A DNA stretch of 64,000 bases, taken from the NCBI RefSeq assembly GCF_009727055.1, contig NC_052351.1, positions 3,164,471 through 3,228,470 of the forward strand, written 5' to 3'. The stretch comes from Benincasa hispida. Its lineage: Eukaryota; Streptophyta; Magnoliopsida; Cucurbitales; Cucurbitaceae. Shown here piece after piece: positions 1 through 11,300 of the stretch. The notes beneath the pieces are model-generated. The model saw only the letters and a program-made list of their open reading frames with translations. It was not told where the DNA came from and made no database searches. A program made the translations under genes and the position numbers. Within the stretch, counting starts at the first letter, position 1. The number at the start of each line of letters is the position of its first letter.

Positions 1-1559
1 CTCTGTAGTTGTTACAAAGAGTTGTAACGTGCTACAAACGAAGTGATCCTAATTTGTTCATATTGGGACATGAGGAGTGGGGGTGTCCTTGTGCAAAAGG
101 GTTTGTACAAGATCAAACCACGAAATTAAGCATTCTTATTTTATAACGTTGTTTACTGTTTAAGACTAACTATTTCAAAGCGATGACCTAGGTAACTTGA
201 CTTTCATCCTGAGCTAACTATGAACTCTTGTTTATTTGGAATTATCCTTAGATTTGCATAGGTGAGGGTTGGTCAACAGCACCGACTCAATAAACCTCCC
301 ATTTCAGGGTAAGACCAGATAGATAGTTGGGGATATAGGGTGCAAGACGAAATTCACTCCTACCCGCTTTTAGGGACAGTAGGGAGGTTGTTGTTGACTT
401 TGGGTCTTGAACAAGGGGCCTCACCCTCTCACTGGCCCGAGAGGGACTTGGTTTTGTTGATTGGATCACAAAACAATTGTTCATTAGGGGATCAGTGGGG
501 ATTTAAGGAACAAGAGATAATTTCGGGAGTAAAACAGAGATTCGACCCAACTATTATTACGAACAATCTGTGAAGGGTTGACTTACTAATCATGGGTATA
601 TCGAGTGGACATAATATATCTACAGTGGGAGAGTTCAACTATGGGCTTTAGTGGAGTGATCCATTAGTTTAAAAATGGAGTTTAGATCAGTCTAATGAGT
701 TTAGCCGATTAATCTCAGATCATTGGAGCTCATGATCTGTGGTCACGAGTCTCTCTACTAGCTTGGAAATGGATTAGCTCTAGAGTAGTGTGATAAGTTA
801 ATTTGAAACGTTCAAATTAGAATCAAACGGAATTGGAGAATATATATTTAAATATGATTTAAATATGTGAAGATGAATTTGTGTAAAATTAATTTAATAT
901 TGGATATTAAATTAATTTAGAATTATTTAAATTGTTTAAATAATTATTTATTAATTTTATTAGAAAATTAATTTGTAAAATTAATAAATTTTGATTTTAG
1001 AAATCAATTATGATTTTAAAATCAAAATTGGATTTTGGAAATAGAAATTACACAAAAGGAAAAATTGGATTTTTCCAACTTCATCTTCAATTAGCTCACA
1101 AAGAACTCACCATCATCAAGCTTCAATAACTCTAAGCATGAGCTGTATCCCATACAATAAATCTCTCCACATGATAGTCTACAATATATTGAAGAGATTG
1201 GAGTGATTTTGGAGTCATGGCAACCGATAGAATTTTAGTTGAAAATTCGGGAAGAAGAAGGTGTTCTTCATTGGGTTGCTGTTGTAAGCATTCTCCAAGT
1301 TCCCTTTGATTTCAACTTATTTTGAGTCCCACAACTCAATCTAGAGCACCAAGAGAATAGTAGGGAAGATCATGTAGTGGTCTACACAAAGATCTGGAGG
1401 AATTTGCAGCTGAAAATCAAAATTTCAAAGGTTCTTCAAAGGTATGTCTTGAAACCCATTAAATTCTGTTTGAGCATGTTTTCATTTATGCCAAATTTAA
1501 TCAATTAGAGTGCTTATCGATCCTTGTTGCTTCGGCTGTATGTTGGTACCCATCCAACA
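1..1559 (+). repeat. 5' LTR (partial) of the gag-only copia element
   Basis: Direct-repeat partner of 5,951-7,519, with scattered substitutions and small indels. It ends in CATCCAACA directly before the primer-binding site. The short frames inside it are shadows: the LTR has no protein-coding role. Confidence 0.9.
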
Positions 1560-1560
1560 A

Positions 1561-1573
1561 TTGATATGAGAGC
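1561..1573 (+). other. Primer-binding site (initiator tRNA-Met type), mutated
   Basis: TTGATATGAGAGC follows the LTR end after one base. It matches the usual plant copia site TTGGTATCAGAGC except for two substitutions (G to A and C to G). Minus-strand DNA synthesis would start here. Confidence 0.8.
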
Positions 1574-1841
1574 ATCATATAAGCATTCATTCGGTTTAAT
1601 TTTGGTTTGGTGGATGTTTTATATGAAAAATATGAAATTGCTGTACTGATATGGTTTTCTGAGATTTTTTTTTCTCTCTTTAATTTCTCGTTTAAATTTG
1701 TAATCGACTCTTGCTTGATGAGCTTATATGTCTTCCCAAGAGTCTGTAATTTATTTGGAGTCATTAGAGTTGAAATTAAGCTTTAATTCGAAGAATCAAG
1801 CGAAGAGGCCGAGTTGCAGATTCTAGACGTTCAGCCTCTGT

Positions 1842-2480
1842 TCATATCGTTTAGGCTTCAGTAGCTAAACGGCTTTAAACGATGTGAAGAAAAGCTAAAC
1901 GATCGTGTAGCTTCGAGCGTTGATTGGTCAAGTGTTGTGCGCTAGACGATCGTATACCTGCAGGAGCTAAGCGATGCGTTGTATTGCTATACGATGGCAC
2001 TACACGATTGTGTAGCTCCGGGTGATAGCTAAACGATGCGTTGAGATGCTAAGCGATAGTACTAAATGATCGTTTACCTTTGATCGGCAGCTAAGCGATG
2101 CGTCAAGGTCTAAGCGATAGCACTACGCGATCATTTACCTATGTACGGCAGCTAAACGATGCGTTGAGAGCTATGTGATAGCACTAAGCGATCGTTTACC
2201 TTGTGCGCGTGCTAAATGATCAAGACGAGGCGCTAAACGATGGTGTTAAGCAATCGTGTAGTAAATTTTCTGTGCTAAACGATGGAGCTGTGCGATGGTG
2301 TTGGACACTAAGTGATCGTGTAGCGTCCTTCGGCACTAGATGATGACACTATGCGATGGAAGGCAAACACTACACGATCTGTAGTTTGATCAGGAGCTAT
2401 GCGATAGTTGCTAATCGATCACGCAAACACTAAACGATGAGGCAAATTCATGACGATGGTCGTCAATGCTAAATGATCAG
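1842..2480 (+). repeat. Array of CGAT-centred imperfect palindromes in the retroelement leader
   Basis: Dozens of short units of the forms CTAAACGATCGTTTA, CTAAGCGATGCGTT and CTATGCGATAGCA are packed into about 640 bases. A higher-order unit is visible: the GCGATGCGTT-type core recurs at 1,971, 2,033, 2,095 and 2,156, i.e. every 61-62 bases. The same period and unit order occur, inverted, in element B at 50,207-50,400. The region is far richer in CpG and GATC than its surroundings and has no long reading frame. Function unknown. Confidence 0.85.
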
Positions 2481-2504
2481 CCTTAGCGAGATTTTGAGCA
2501 AGAG

Positions 2505-2665
2505 CAAGAGTTGCCGGTTCGACCGGTTCTCTTGAGGTCTGGTCCTGTTCAGCTTCAAATGTTTTTTGGCTAGTCTGGTTCAAACTCTGTTGGTTCGGTT
2601 CATATAGTTCGGGTCTGGTTCAAGCGAGTTTGGAGCGGTTCGAGCGGTTTTGAAGCTATTTTTGT
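2505..2665 (+). repeat. GGTTCG-rich leader block
   Basis: Repeated short GGTTCGA, GGTCTGGTT and GAGCGGTT-like words follow the palindrome array. Inverted counterparts occur in the minus leaders at 17,570-17,700 and 49,930-50,060, so this is a conserved non-coding module of this retroelement group. Confidence 0.6.
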
Positions 2666-4198
2666 AATAGTTAGGCTTTTGTTTGCTTGTTTTTTGCCAA
2701 AACTAAAACCTATCAGTTCGTGTTTAATTATTTATGCATTGGATGTATGTTATAATTAAATAAATCTTGTATGTGCATATAGTATGCTATTTAGATTTAA
2801 AATCCTACCGTAGGAAGTATGCAACATGCATTGAAAGTATGTTATAAGTTGTTATAATATATAGTATGCATGTTGGTCTTTCTTATATTTAATATAAGTG
2901 TTATATTAGATATTGAATGCCTTTATGTATGTTATGGATGTTTAGCATGTCTAAAGTTTTATAAGTTGTTATAAAATTGGGTTAGACATTTAAAATCCAT
3001 AACAAAGAATAGTTGCATGCACACGTAGGTTAACCACTTTTTTTAATAGTTAAAATAGGTCGTTAAACTTGTAAAACTAGGGTTACAAACTCAACCGGTA
3101 AATAATCCTGTCAAAGCTTGGGAGTATTTAAGTTGACGGTCTACGGAACACCTCCTACCTAGGGATTATAGTCGAATAATTGAGCGTTGGTAACCAGTTT
3201 TATGAGTATTCATGAGCGATGTGAGGTTATAAAAGGGTTTATCACCTAGACAGTAGATTTAAATCCATTTATAAGTGTTATACTTGGATAAACCACATAA
3301 ACTTGGGGTTATTTTTATTAGCCGGAAAAGAACCTAAGTATAAATTTACCCAAAAAATTAGAACACTTCAGTGGTAGTCAATAACTTCTATATGATAGAG
3401 TTATTAGAAAACTTCAATGAGAGATTAATAACATATACGATACATTATTCTTAGCTCTCACGTCTCTAAGAGTTCACAATCTGAATTTAAGCGGTACTTC
3501 GTGTCACCCTGGAAGTGACCTCCATTCGGAAAGTATTTTTTAGCTTAAATTTAGATTTTGGTGAATAAAAGGAAGTTGTTCGAACAGAAATCAAGTGCAC
3601 GATTTCAACTGCCACGTCGCCACATAGTTCACACCGTGAGATTCATATGGCGCTTCGTGTCACCCTGGAAGTGATCTCTATTCGGAAAGTGGATGTATGA
3701 GTCAATACCAAGGTGAACGGAGGAAATAGTTCATAGTAAGTGGGTAAAGAAAATGTGTCAACATATCCTGCGGTCTCTTCTGCTAGTTTGGATCGTATAT
3801 TACGTCTATTGTCGTTTTTAGGCAGCACTAGCTAGTCATTAACTGCGATGATCCCCATGGAGAGTTGTAACATAGGATTCGGAACAACCCAAATGAATAA
3901 GGTCTTATAGTTTCGTCTTAGGTATTTTTCTTCTATTTCAGAGGCATACTCATACCGTTCTATAAGATTTGAAAACGGAGGGTTACACTTACAGAATTAT
4001 TAAGTGTAAATAATTTCTAACCAAAAGCGGTATCTAAATGACTATCAAAATATGAGTTATTCTGGAGATAGTATTTAGAAAAGAATATCTTGTTGTAGTA
4101 TCATTACAAAAGAATAATCTTGGGTACATTATTAAAATTGCTAAAACTTGATTGGATTTAAAAGCAATTCACTTATAGAATTTGTTTATAATTTCAGA
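2666..4198 (+). other. Rest of the retroelement leader, including a doubled 38-bp hairpin motif
   Basis: Non-coding, AT-rich. Two copies of a motif starting CTTCGTGTCACCCTGG and ending TTCGGAAAGT lie at 3,497-3,534 and 3,653-3,690. Both have inverted counterparts in element B at 48,917-48,954 and 49,080-49,116. The stretch 3,010-3,340 also matches the minus leaders near 49,300-49,500 and 16,850-17,100. Confidence 0.7.
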
Positions 4199-5061
4199 AT
4201 GACGAGTTTAATAATACAATTGTTGGCATCGGATAAACTTATCGGGGATAATTATGTGAATTGGAAATCAAATTTGAACACGATACTTGTGATGGACGAT
4301 TTGCGGTTTGTCTTATCTGAGGATTGTCCTCCCATTCCTAGCTTTAACATAAACCAAAATGTTCAAGATGGGTATGATAGACGGGTCAGGGCAAATGATA
4401 AAGCCCGTGCTTATATCCTCGCCAGCTTGTCTGATGTCTTGGCGAAGAAGCATGAGGATATGAGTACTGTCAAAGAGATTATGGAATCTCTGTGAGGATG
4501 TTTGGACAACCGTCCTTCACCCTGAGGCATGATGCCATTAAGTACGTTTACAATAGTCGCATGAAAGAGGGGACCAATGTTCATGAACATGTCTTGGACA
4601 TGATGATCCACTTTAACGTGGCAGAAGTAAACGATGTTGTCATGAATGAGAGAAGTCAAGTTGGTTTTATTCTAGAATCTCTTTCGAAGAGTTTTCTGCA
4701 ATTCTGTACGAATGCATTGATGAATAAAATTGAATACAGCTTGACTACTCTACTGAATGAGTTGCAGACTTACCAGACAATGTTGAGAACAAAAGGTCTG
4801 GAGTCATAAGTAAATGTTACTATTGCCGAGAAGAGAGGAATGTCCTCCAAGCCTGATGTTACCTTCTCTTCAAAGAGTAAGAGTATTCCTGTGAAGAAAG
4901 GTAAAGGGAAAGAAAAGAATAAACCTGCTGGAATGAAAGGCAAGGATAACACTGCAAATAAAGGGAAATATTTCCACTGCAATGAAGAAGGGCACTGGAG
5001 GAGAAACTGCCCTCAGTATCTTGCTGAGAAGAAAGTAGAGAAAGGTAAACAGGCTAACTAG
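4199..5061 (+). pseudogene. Degenerate Ty1/copia gag
   Basis: Gag forms the particle that packages retrotransposon RNA. The ATG at 4,199 opens a protein with the usual copia gag start (LLASDKLIGDNYVNWKSNL, then LRFVLSEDCP). The frame breaks near 4,493, where a one-base shift replaces the normal passage into MFGQPSFTLRHDAIKYVYN. A TAA at 4,807-4,809 stands where a glutamine codon is expected, and reading resumes to 5,061. Near the end lies a zinc knuckle, FHCNEEGHWRRNC, whose first cysteine is replaced by tyrosine (KYFHC). The frame closes with no pol behind it. The family is clear; the copy is non-functional. Confidence 0.88.
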
Positions 5062-5693
5062 TTCCTGGGATTGTTTTCTCAGCTCATCCAGTGGGAGTAG
5101 TTGTTGCTTGATTTTACTGCTTTTGTAAACCTTGTAAAGAATAAATTGTATATATTTTTGTGATAAATGAAGTGTTCATTTTCAGAAATTATGTTTGTTC
5201 TAGCGACTTCTGTTAAAGAATCAAATTGTTAAAAGCCATTTGCAAATATTTAGATATTTAAATGGCTAGACCAAAGTATAGAAAGTTTAAAGATTTATAG
5301 ATCTGACTATTAACAACGAGTTATTGAGACAGGTTAGATGCATCTTACTCAAAAAGTTGAGAGTACCTCAATGTAGTGGGAGTAAAGTATGCTTCATGGC
5401 CATTATTGAAAATAAGATGCAATCCCCATATACTTTATTCAAAAGCCTATTGTATACTAAACAATGTTTACAGTGATTTTCTCGGCTAAAGTGTTTGAGA
5501 ATCACCTAGTAGGACTAGGAATATCAGATTAATAATCCAGGGCAAGTGGGAGAAATATCGGGTATGAGATGCTGAATGGTAAAAGATGGGTATGAAATGC
5601 CCTAGTTTATTTTATTTCTCTATAAAACTCAGAAACTCAGTCTTATATATCGGATATATAAGTTACCACTAGAGTTTTAGTCCAAGTGGGAGT
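5062..5693 (+). other. Non-coding segment between gag and 3' LTR with purine tracts
   Basis: No pol similarity is visible. AGTGGGAG-type purine tracts occur near 5,090, 5,377, 5,543 and 5,683. The last abuts the LTR and is the likely polypurine tract. The one at 5,541-5,554 (GGCAAGTGGGAGAA) has inverted counterparts at 20,290-20,300 and 45,463-45,475 in related elements. Confidence 0.65.
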
Positions 5694-7519
5694 TTTTTGG
5701 GTTTTATGTCCTAAAACTCGTGGTTTGTAAACAATGGAACTTATTCTGAAAATTCAATAAGGTGTTATTGAATAGATGTTTTGCTTGATAGAAATCTAAT
5801 AAACCTGAAAGTCCCTTGACTATTAGATGAGTACTTGAACTTTATGTGGAGACATAAAAGTGGATCAGGTTCGAATAAATAGTCAAAATGATCTATAGTA
5901 TATGAATAAGTTGGATACCTTATTCTGGTAACATTATTGGATGCGGCCTGCTTTATAGTTGTTACAAAGAGTTGTAACGTGCTACAAACGAAATGATCCT
6001 AATTTGTTCATGTTGGGACATGAGAAGTGGGGGTGCCCTTGTACAAAAGGGTTTGTACAATATCGGACCACGAAATTAGTCACTCTTACTTTATAACGCT
6101 ATTTACTGTTTAAGACTGACTATTTCAAAGCGATGACTTAAGTAACTTAACCTTAATTATGGGCTAACTATGAACTCCTATTTATTTAGAATTATCCTTA
6201 GATTTGCATAGGTGAGGATTGGCTCAACAGCACCGACTCAATAAACCTCCCATTTTAGGGGTAAGACTAGATAGATAGCTGGGGACATAGGGTGCAAGAC
6301 GAAATTCACTCCTACCCACTTTTAGGGATAGTAGAGAGGTTGTTCCCTTAATTGCAGATTCTGGGTCTTGAACAAGGGGCCTCATCCTCTCACTGGTCTG
6401 AGAGGGACTTGATTTTATTGATTGGATCACAAAAAAATTGTTCATTAGGGGATCAGTGGGGACTTAAAGAACAAGAGGTAATTTCGGGAGTAAAATAGAG
6501 ATTCGACCCAACTGTTATTACGAACAACCTGTGAAGGGTTAACTTACTAATCATGGGTATATCGAGTGGACATAATGTATCTACAGGGAAAGGAGTTCAA
6601 CTATGGGCTTTAGTGGAGTGATCCATTAGTTAACGAATGGGGGTTAGATCGGTCTAATGAGTTTAGTCGATTAATCTCGGATTGTTGGAGCCCATGATCT
6701 GTAGGTTCACGAGGTCTCTCTACTAACTCGAAAATGGATTAGCTCTAGAGTAGTGTGATAAGTTAATTTGAACGTTCAAATTAAATAAAACGGAATTGAA
6801 GAATATATATTTAAATATGATTGAAATATATGAAGATGGATTTGTGCAAAATTAATTTAATATCGGATATTAAATTAATTAGAATTATTTAAATTGTTTA
6901 AATAATTATTTATTAATTTTATTAGAAAATTAATTTGTAAAATTAATAAATTTTGATTTTAGAAATCAATTATGGTTTTAAAATCAAAATTGGATTTTGG
7001 AAATAGAAATTACACCAAAGGAAAAATTGGATTTTTCCAACTTTATCTTCAACTAGCTCACAAAGAACCCACCATCATTAAGCTTCAATAACTCTAAGCA
7101 TGAGTTGCATCCCATGCAGCAAATCTCTTTGCATGATAGTCTATAATATATTGAAGAGATTTGAGTGATTTTAGAGTGATGGAAACCGATAGAATTTTAG
7201 CTGAAAATCCGGGTAAAAGAAGGTGTTCTTCATTGGGTTGTTGTTGTGAGCATTCTCCAAGTTCCCTTTGATTCCAGCTTATTTTGAGTCCCACAACTCA
7301 ATCTAGAATGCCAAGAGAATAGTAGGGAGGATCTTTTGGTGCTCTACACCAAGATTTGGAGGAATTTGCAGCTGAAAATCGAGATTTCAAAGGTTCTTCA
7401 AAGGTATGTCTTGAAACCCATTAAATTCTGTTTGAGCATTTTTCGTTTCTGCCAAAATTAATCAATTAGAGTGCTTATTGATCCTCATCGCTTTTGCTGC
7501 ATGCTGGTACCCATCCAAC
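5694..7519 (+). repeat. 3' LTR of the gag-only copia element
   Basis: About 1.83 kb. It begins next to the purine tract with TTTTGGGTTTTATGTCC (the expected initial TGTTGGG is damaged) and ends in CATCCAAC. It contains the AT-rich block 6,780-7,030 and conserved words such as GGAGCCCATGATCTGTAGG that recur in the other LTRs of the window. The flanking sequence after 7,519 is unrelated. Confidence 0.88.
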
Positions 7520-8105
7520 TTATACTACACTTTTAAAATTCAAAAACAGAGGGAAGAAATAATAAGCAGGATTATATACCATAGCTCACTAAGCCAAAAG
7601 TGGTTGACAAACGATCAACAACGAGTGCACTTGAAGAATATCCTTGAAGAATATCATCGTTGATGATGGATGTTAAATGGAAATATAGGGTTTTTTCGAT
7701 TGGTAGATGTTGTAAACAAAGATCCCATGGGTTATATTTTTTTCCAACAAAAAAAAGGAAGAAATTAAACAATGATGGAAGCAATAGTTTAGCATTGAAA
7801 TGGCGAATCGACAATGGAAGCAGGATGGATGTGAATCGTTGATGGATGGAAAGGCGAATCATCGTTAGATTTTGGAAAGTTGAATCTGAATCATTGATCG
7901 ATTATGATCGTGGAATCATCGATGGATGGAAGTACAATTTGATCGTGGAATCAATTTGGTTTGGGCTTATTAGATTTTGATGGGCTTTTTAATCTTTCTG
8001 TATGGGTTGGACTCAAATTTGGCCATTATTGTTATATTTTTTGGTTAATGTTATATCTACAATTAGTTTGGGCCTAAAGGTTATGTTGGCAAATTTAAAA
8101 ACGAT
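7520..8105. other. Unassigned intergenic sequence
   Basis: No gene recognised. It holds a 14-base near-tandem (CTTGAAGAATATC twice near 7,631-7,660) and several spaced copies of ATGGATGGAA / GAATCATCG words at 7,660-7,940. The small frames have no family resemblance. Confidence 0.5.
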
Positions 8106-9345
8106 AATTTTGATCTAGTTGTAAATACGAACGATCTTTGAAGGATCGACCTATTAATTATGGTTAAATCAAGTGAACAGAAATATATCTATAGTGAGGA
8201 AAGTGCAACTACTAAGGTATAGTGAGATGTCTCGATAATTAACGAATATTGATTAATTCGATTAAAAAGTTTAGCCGATTATTTCAAATCGTTGGAGCCC
8301 ATGATCTGTAGGTCCATAAGGTCCCTCTACTAGCTTGTAAAAGATTAAACTTTGGATTAGAATATTGAGTGAATTTGAATCGTTCAACTTTAAATTTAGG
8401 TTTTGGATAATTATATTCGATATAATTAACGTTTAAATTTGTTAAAATTAAATGTAATTGAAAAGTTCAAAATATTTAAATAGTGTTTTAAATATTGATT
8501 ACATGAATAGGATTCATATTTGAATTAGGTGTTTTATTAATTTAATATTTGATATTAAATTATTAATTAATTAGCTAACAATATTTTAAATATATTTAAC
8601 TAGTAAACTAGGATTATTTAAATTAGTTAGTACAAAAATTCATTTTTCANGATTCATATTTGAATTAGGTGTTTTATTAATTTAATATTTGATATTAAAT
8701 TATTAATTAATTAGTTAATTAAATTTATTTAATCAATTAGTTAAATTAAATCAATTTCAAATTAAGAAATTCATTTTCATAAATTGAATTTTAGTTTAAT
8801 TTAATTAAGTTGAAAATTAAATTAAATTTGAAATTGAATTATAGTGGATTAATCCAAGTTTTTGCTCTTTTAGTGGATTCATCCCAAATTTAACACATAG
8901 GTCACTACCTAAGTGCAATTTGAAGTGACAAATTGTTGAGAGGCTTAGTGCTTGCATGAATGAACTGAATAAAAACTTCAATTTTCTATGATTGAAGTTC
9001 ATGCATTCAAAATTTTCAAATTTTATGAAAATCATGCAATTCTTGAGTTACTCTAAAAAACCCTATCCTTCCCACTCCAAATCCCTTTCAATTCTGAGTT
9101 TCACCACTTAAATCCAAGTCTGGGAATAGTAGAGAAGATTCTCTTGGTGGTCTAATGAAGATTTGAAGGTCAAATTCGTAGAAATTAGCAAGGTTTTGGA
9201 GGAAATCTACAAAGGTTGTATTTCTGAAACCCTCTATGTAGAACTTTGTTTTTATAGCATGCTTATCACACAAATTAAATATAATTAGAGTGCTTAATGA
9301 TTCTGTTAGCTTTCATTTATTGCATGTTTACTCTAACAATAAGAT
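8106..9345 (+). repeat. Copia LTR fragment related to the 5,694-7,519 LTR
   Basis: 8,110-8,340 follows the order of 6,520-6,740 (ACGAACGATCT, then the GTTGGAGCCCATGATCTG block, then CTCTACTAGCTTG), then an AT-rich stretch, then a terminus near 9,339 ending in TTACTCTAACA. The 5' part of the LTR is missing. The end abuts a TATCA/TGATA palindrome array instead of a clear primer site. It contains the only N of the window, at 8,650. Confidence 0.7.
8511..8714 (+). repeat. 64-bp direct duplication flanking an N
   Basis: 8,511-8,574 and 8,651-8,714 look identical, and the second copy starts immediately after the N at 8,650. This pattern suggests an imperfectly closed assembly gap more than a biological repeat. 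Confidence 0.75.
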
Positions 9346-10343
9346 GCTATCAATGATCTCTTGATATCATGCTACCAATGATCTCAATGATGTCATGCTA
9401 TTAGTAATAACTCTCTATCACTGATAACATACTATCAGTGGTAGCTTCTATCACCGGTCACGTGCTATTATTGATAGCGTCTATTATCGATAATGTGCTA
9501 TCAGTGTTGGCTACTATCACCAATAACATGCTCTCAGTGGTAGCTTCTATCAATGATAGCTACTGACCACCTTATTGTCCCTAATTAAATTTGAAATTGA
9601 GTTATAGTGGATTAATCCAAGTTTTTGCTCTTTTAGTAGATTCATGCCAGATTTAACACCTACCTCATTACCTAAGTGCAATTTGAAGTGTCAAATTGCT
9701 GAGAGGTTTAGTGCTTGTATGAATGAACTGAATAAAAACTTCAATTTTTTGAAATTGAAGTTCATGCATTCATAATTTTCAAATTTTATGAAAATTATAC
9801 AATTCTTGAGTTGCTCTAAAAAATCCTTTCCTTCCCATTCCAAATCCCTCTCAATTCTGAGTTTCGCCACTCAAATCCAAGATTGAGAATAGTAGAGAAG
9901 ATTATCTTGGTGGTCTACTGAAGATTTGAAGGTCAAATTCGGGGAGATTAGCAAGGATTTGGAGGAAATCTACAAAGGTTGTATTTCTGAAACCCTCTAT
10001 GTAAAACTTTGTTTTTATAGTATGCTTATCACTCAAATTAAATGTAACTAGAGTACATAATGATTATGTTAGTTTCTGTTTATTGCATGTTTACTCTAAC
10101 AATAAGATGCTATCAATGATCTCCTGATATCATGCTACCAATAATCTCAATGATATCATGCTATTTGTGATAGCTCTCTATCACCGATAACATGCTATCA
10201 GTGATAGCTTCTACCATGGTTCATGTGCTATTATTGGTAGTTTTTATCATCAATAACGTGTCATCAGTGTTAGCTACTATCACCGATAACATGCTATAAG
10301 TGGTAGCTTCTATCAATGATAACTACTGACCACCTTATTGTCT
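8821..10343 (+). repeat. Tandem duplication, two units of about 763 bp
   Basis: 8,821-9,583 and 9,584-10,343 are collinear diverged copies. Each has the LTR 3' portion, the terminal TTACTCTAACAATAAGATGC and about 240 bases of TATCA/TGATA palindromes such as CTATCACTGATAACATG. The copies differ by many substitutions, so the duplication is not recent. Confidence 0.88.
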
Positions 10344-10489
10344 CTTTCCTTGTCCTTTCCAAACATTCGTACAGTTCCTTTTCTTTTTGATACCTCTCAA
10401 AGGCACTCCCGTAAAACAACGAACAACCAAACCAAACCCTTATTCTTCCTTTGATTTTGTAAAAAATATTACAACACATAAAGACACAA

Positions 10490-11300
10490 ATATTTCAATT
10501 TGTACACTTCATTTTGGGCCATCTATGCCATTTTTTCAAATTTATTTTTGATAGACATCGTACTCTTAAAATCCTATATATATATTAAAAAAAAATTATT
10601 GATCTGTCTGATATTGTTCGCATTTTTCATTTTTTGAGAAATAAACTTGTTTAATAACTATTCTCGTTTCTTAATTTCAAATTTTTAAGAAATTTTTCTA
10701 AAAATGGTACAAATTTGGGGACTAAAAAAATAGTTTCTTTCAAATTCGTTTCATTTGCTATTTATATTTAATGTTTCGTTATAATAATCAAAATTGATAA
10801 TTGATTTGTTAGTGTTAGTCACTTATAAATTGGGTACTTTCAAGTCTTGGGTATGAAACTCAGCCTCATAATTCTTGTGAAAAAAAGGGAAGAAGCAAAA
10901 GTCGGATAAGAAAAGATTTTTTTTGTTAAAAAAAAGAATAAGCAAAAACTTGAAAAATGAAAGAAAATTAAAAGAAAAGGAAGCCAAAATCGGAGAAAGA
11001 AAATAAAATAAAAAAGAACAAAAGGGAAGAAGCAAAAACTGGAGGAAAAAATAAATTTTTTTTAAAAAAAAGTGAATAAAAAATCGGAGAAATGAAAGAA
11101 AATTAAAAAAAATAAAGAAAGGGAAGAAGATGATGTACAATAAGACAAGATAATGGAGGGTAAAATTAGAAATTAGAAAAAAAAATAAAAAATTGACCAG
11201 CCAATGCTTCTATATTTAAAATTATCTTAAAGAGGTTATATATTTCTAGATTTTTTCCTTCATTTTACTATCTATTCCAAATATCCTTTTGCATTCCCTC
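10490..11300 (+). repeat. Unclassified dispersed repeat, copy 1 (with purine-rich tract)
   Basis: It matches 37,490-38,385 in the same orientation: a moderately conserved 390-base block (CCATCTATGCCATTTTTTCA, later TTGAGAAATAAACTT, then GGGTACTTTCAAGT), a strongly purine-rich tract (10,880-11,140), then a shared AT-rich tail ending in ACTATCTATTCCAAATATC. In both places TATCA palindromes lie just upstream. No coding region; the minus frame over the purine tract is low-complexity. Confidence 0.75.

Larger units (their letters stand above)
1..7519 (+). mobile_element. Non-autonomous Ty1/copia LTR retrotransposon (gag-only), 5' end cut by window edge
   Basis: The first 1,559 bases align almost collinearly with 5,951-7,519, so these are the two LTRs of one element; about 257 bases of the 5' LTR lie outside the window. 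Internal order on + is primer-binding site (1,561), leader with a CGAT palindrome array (1,842-2,480), a GGTTCG-rich block (2,505-2,665), a doubled hairpin motif (3,497 and 3,653), broken gag (4,199-5,061), about 630 bases without coding potential, a polypurine tract (5,681-5,692) and the 3' LTR. No protease, integrase, RT or RNase H is present. Such elements need enzymes from a relative; element B at 43,666-53,065 has the same plan plus pol remnants. The copy looks dead because gag is broken. Confidence 0.88.

Noticed and set aside
10823..11140. Phe/Leu-rich membrane-like minus frame
   Set aside because: It is the complement of a purine-rich low-complexity tract and recurs with frame breaks in the second copy of the repeat.
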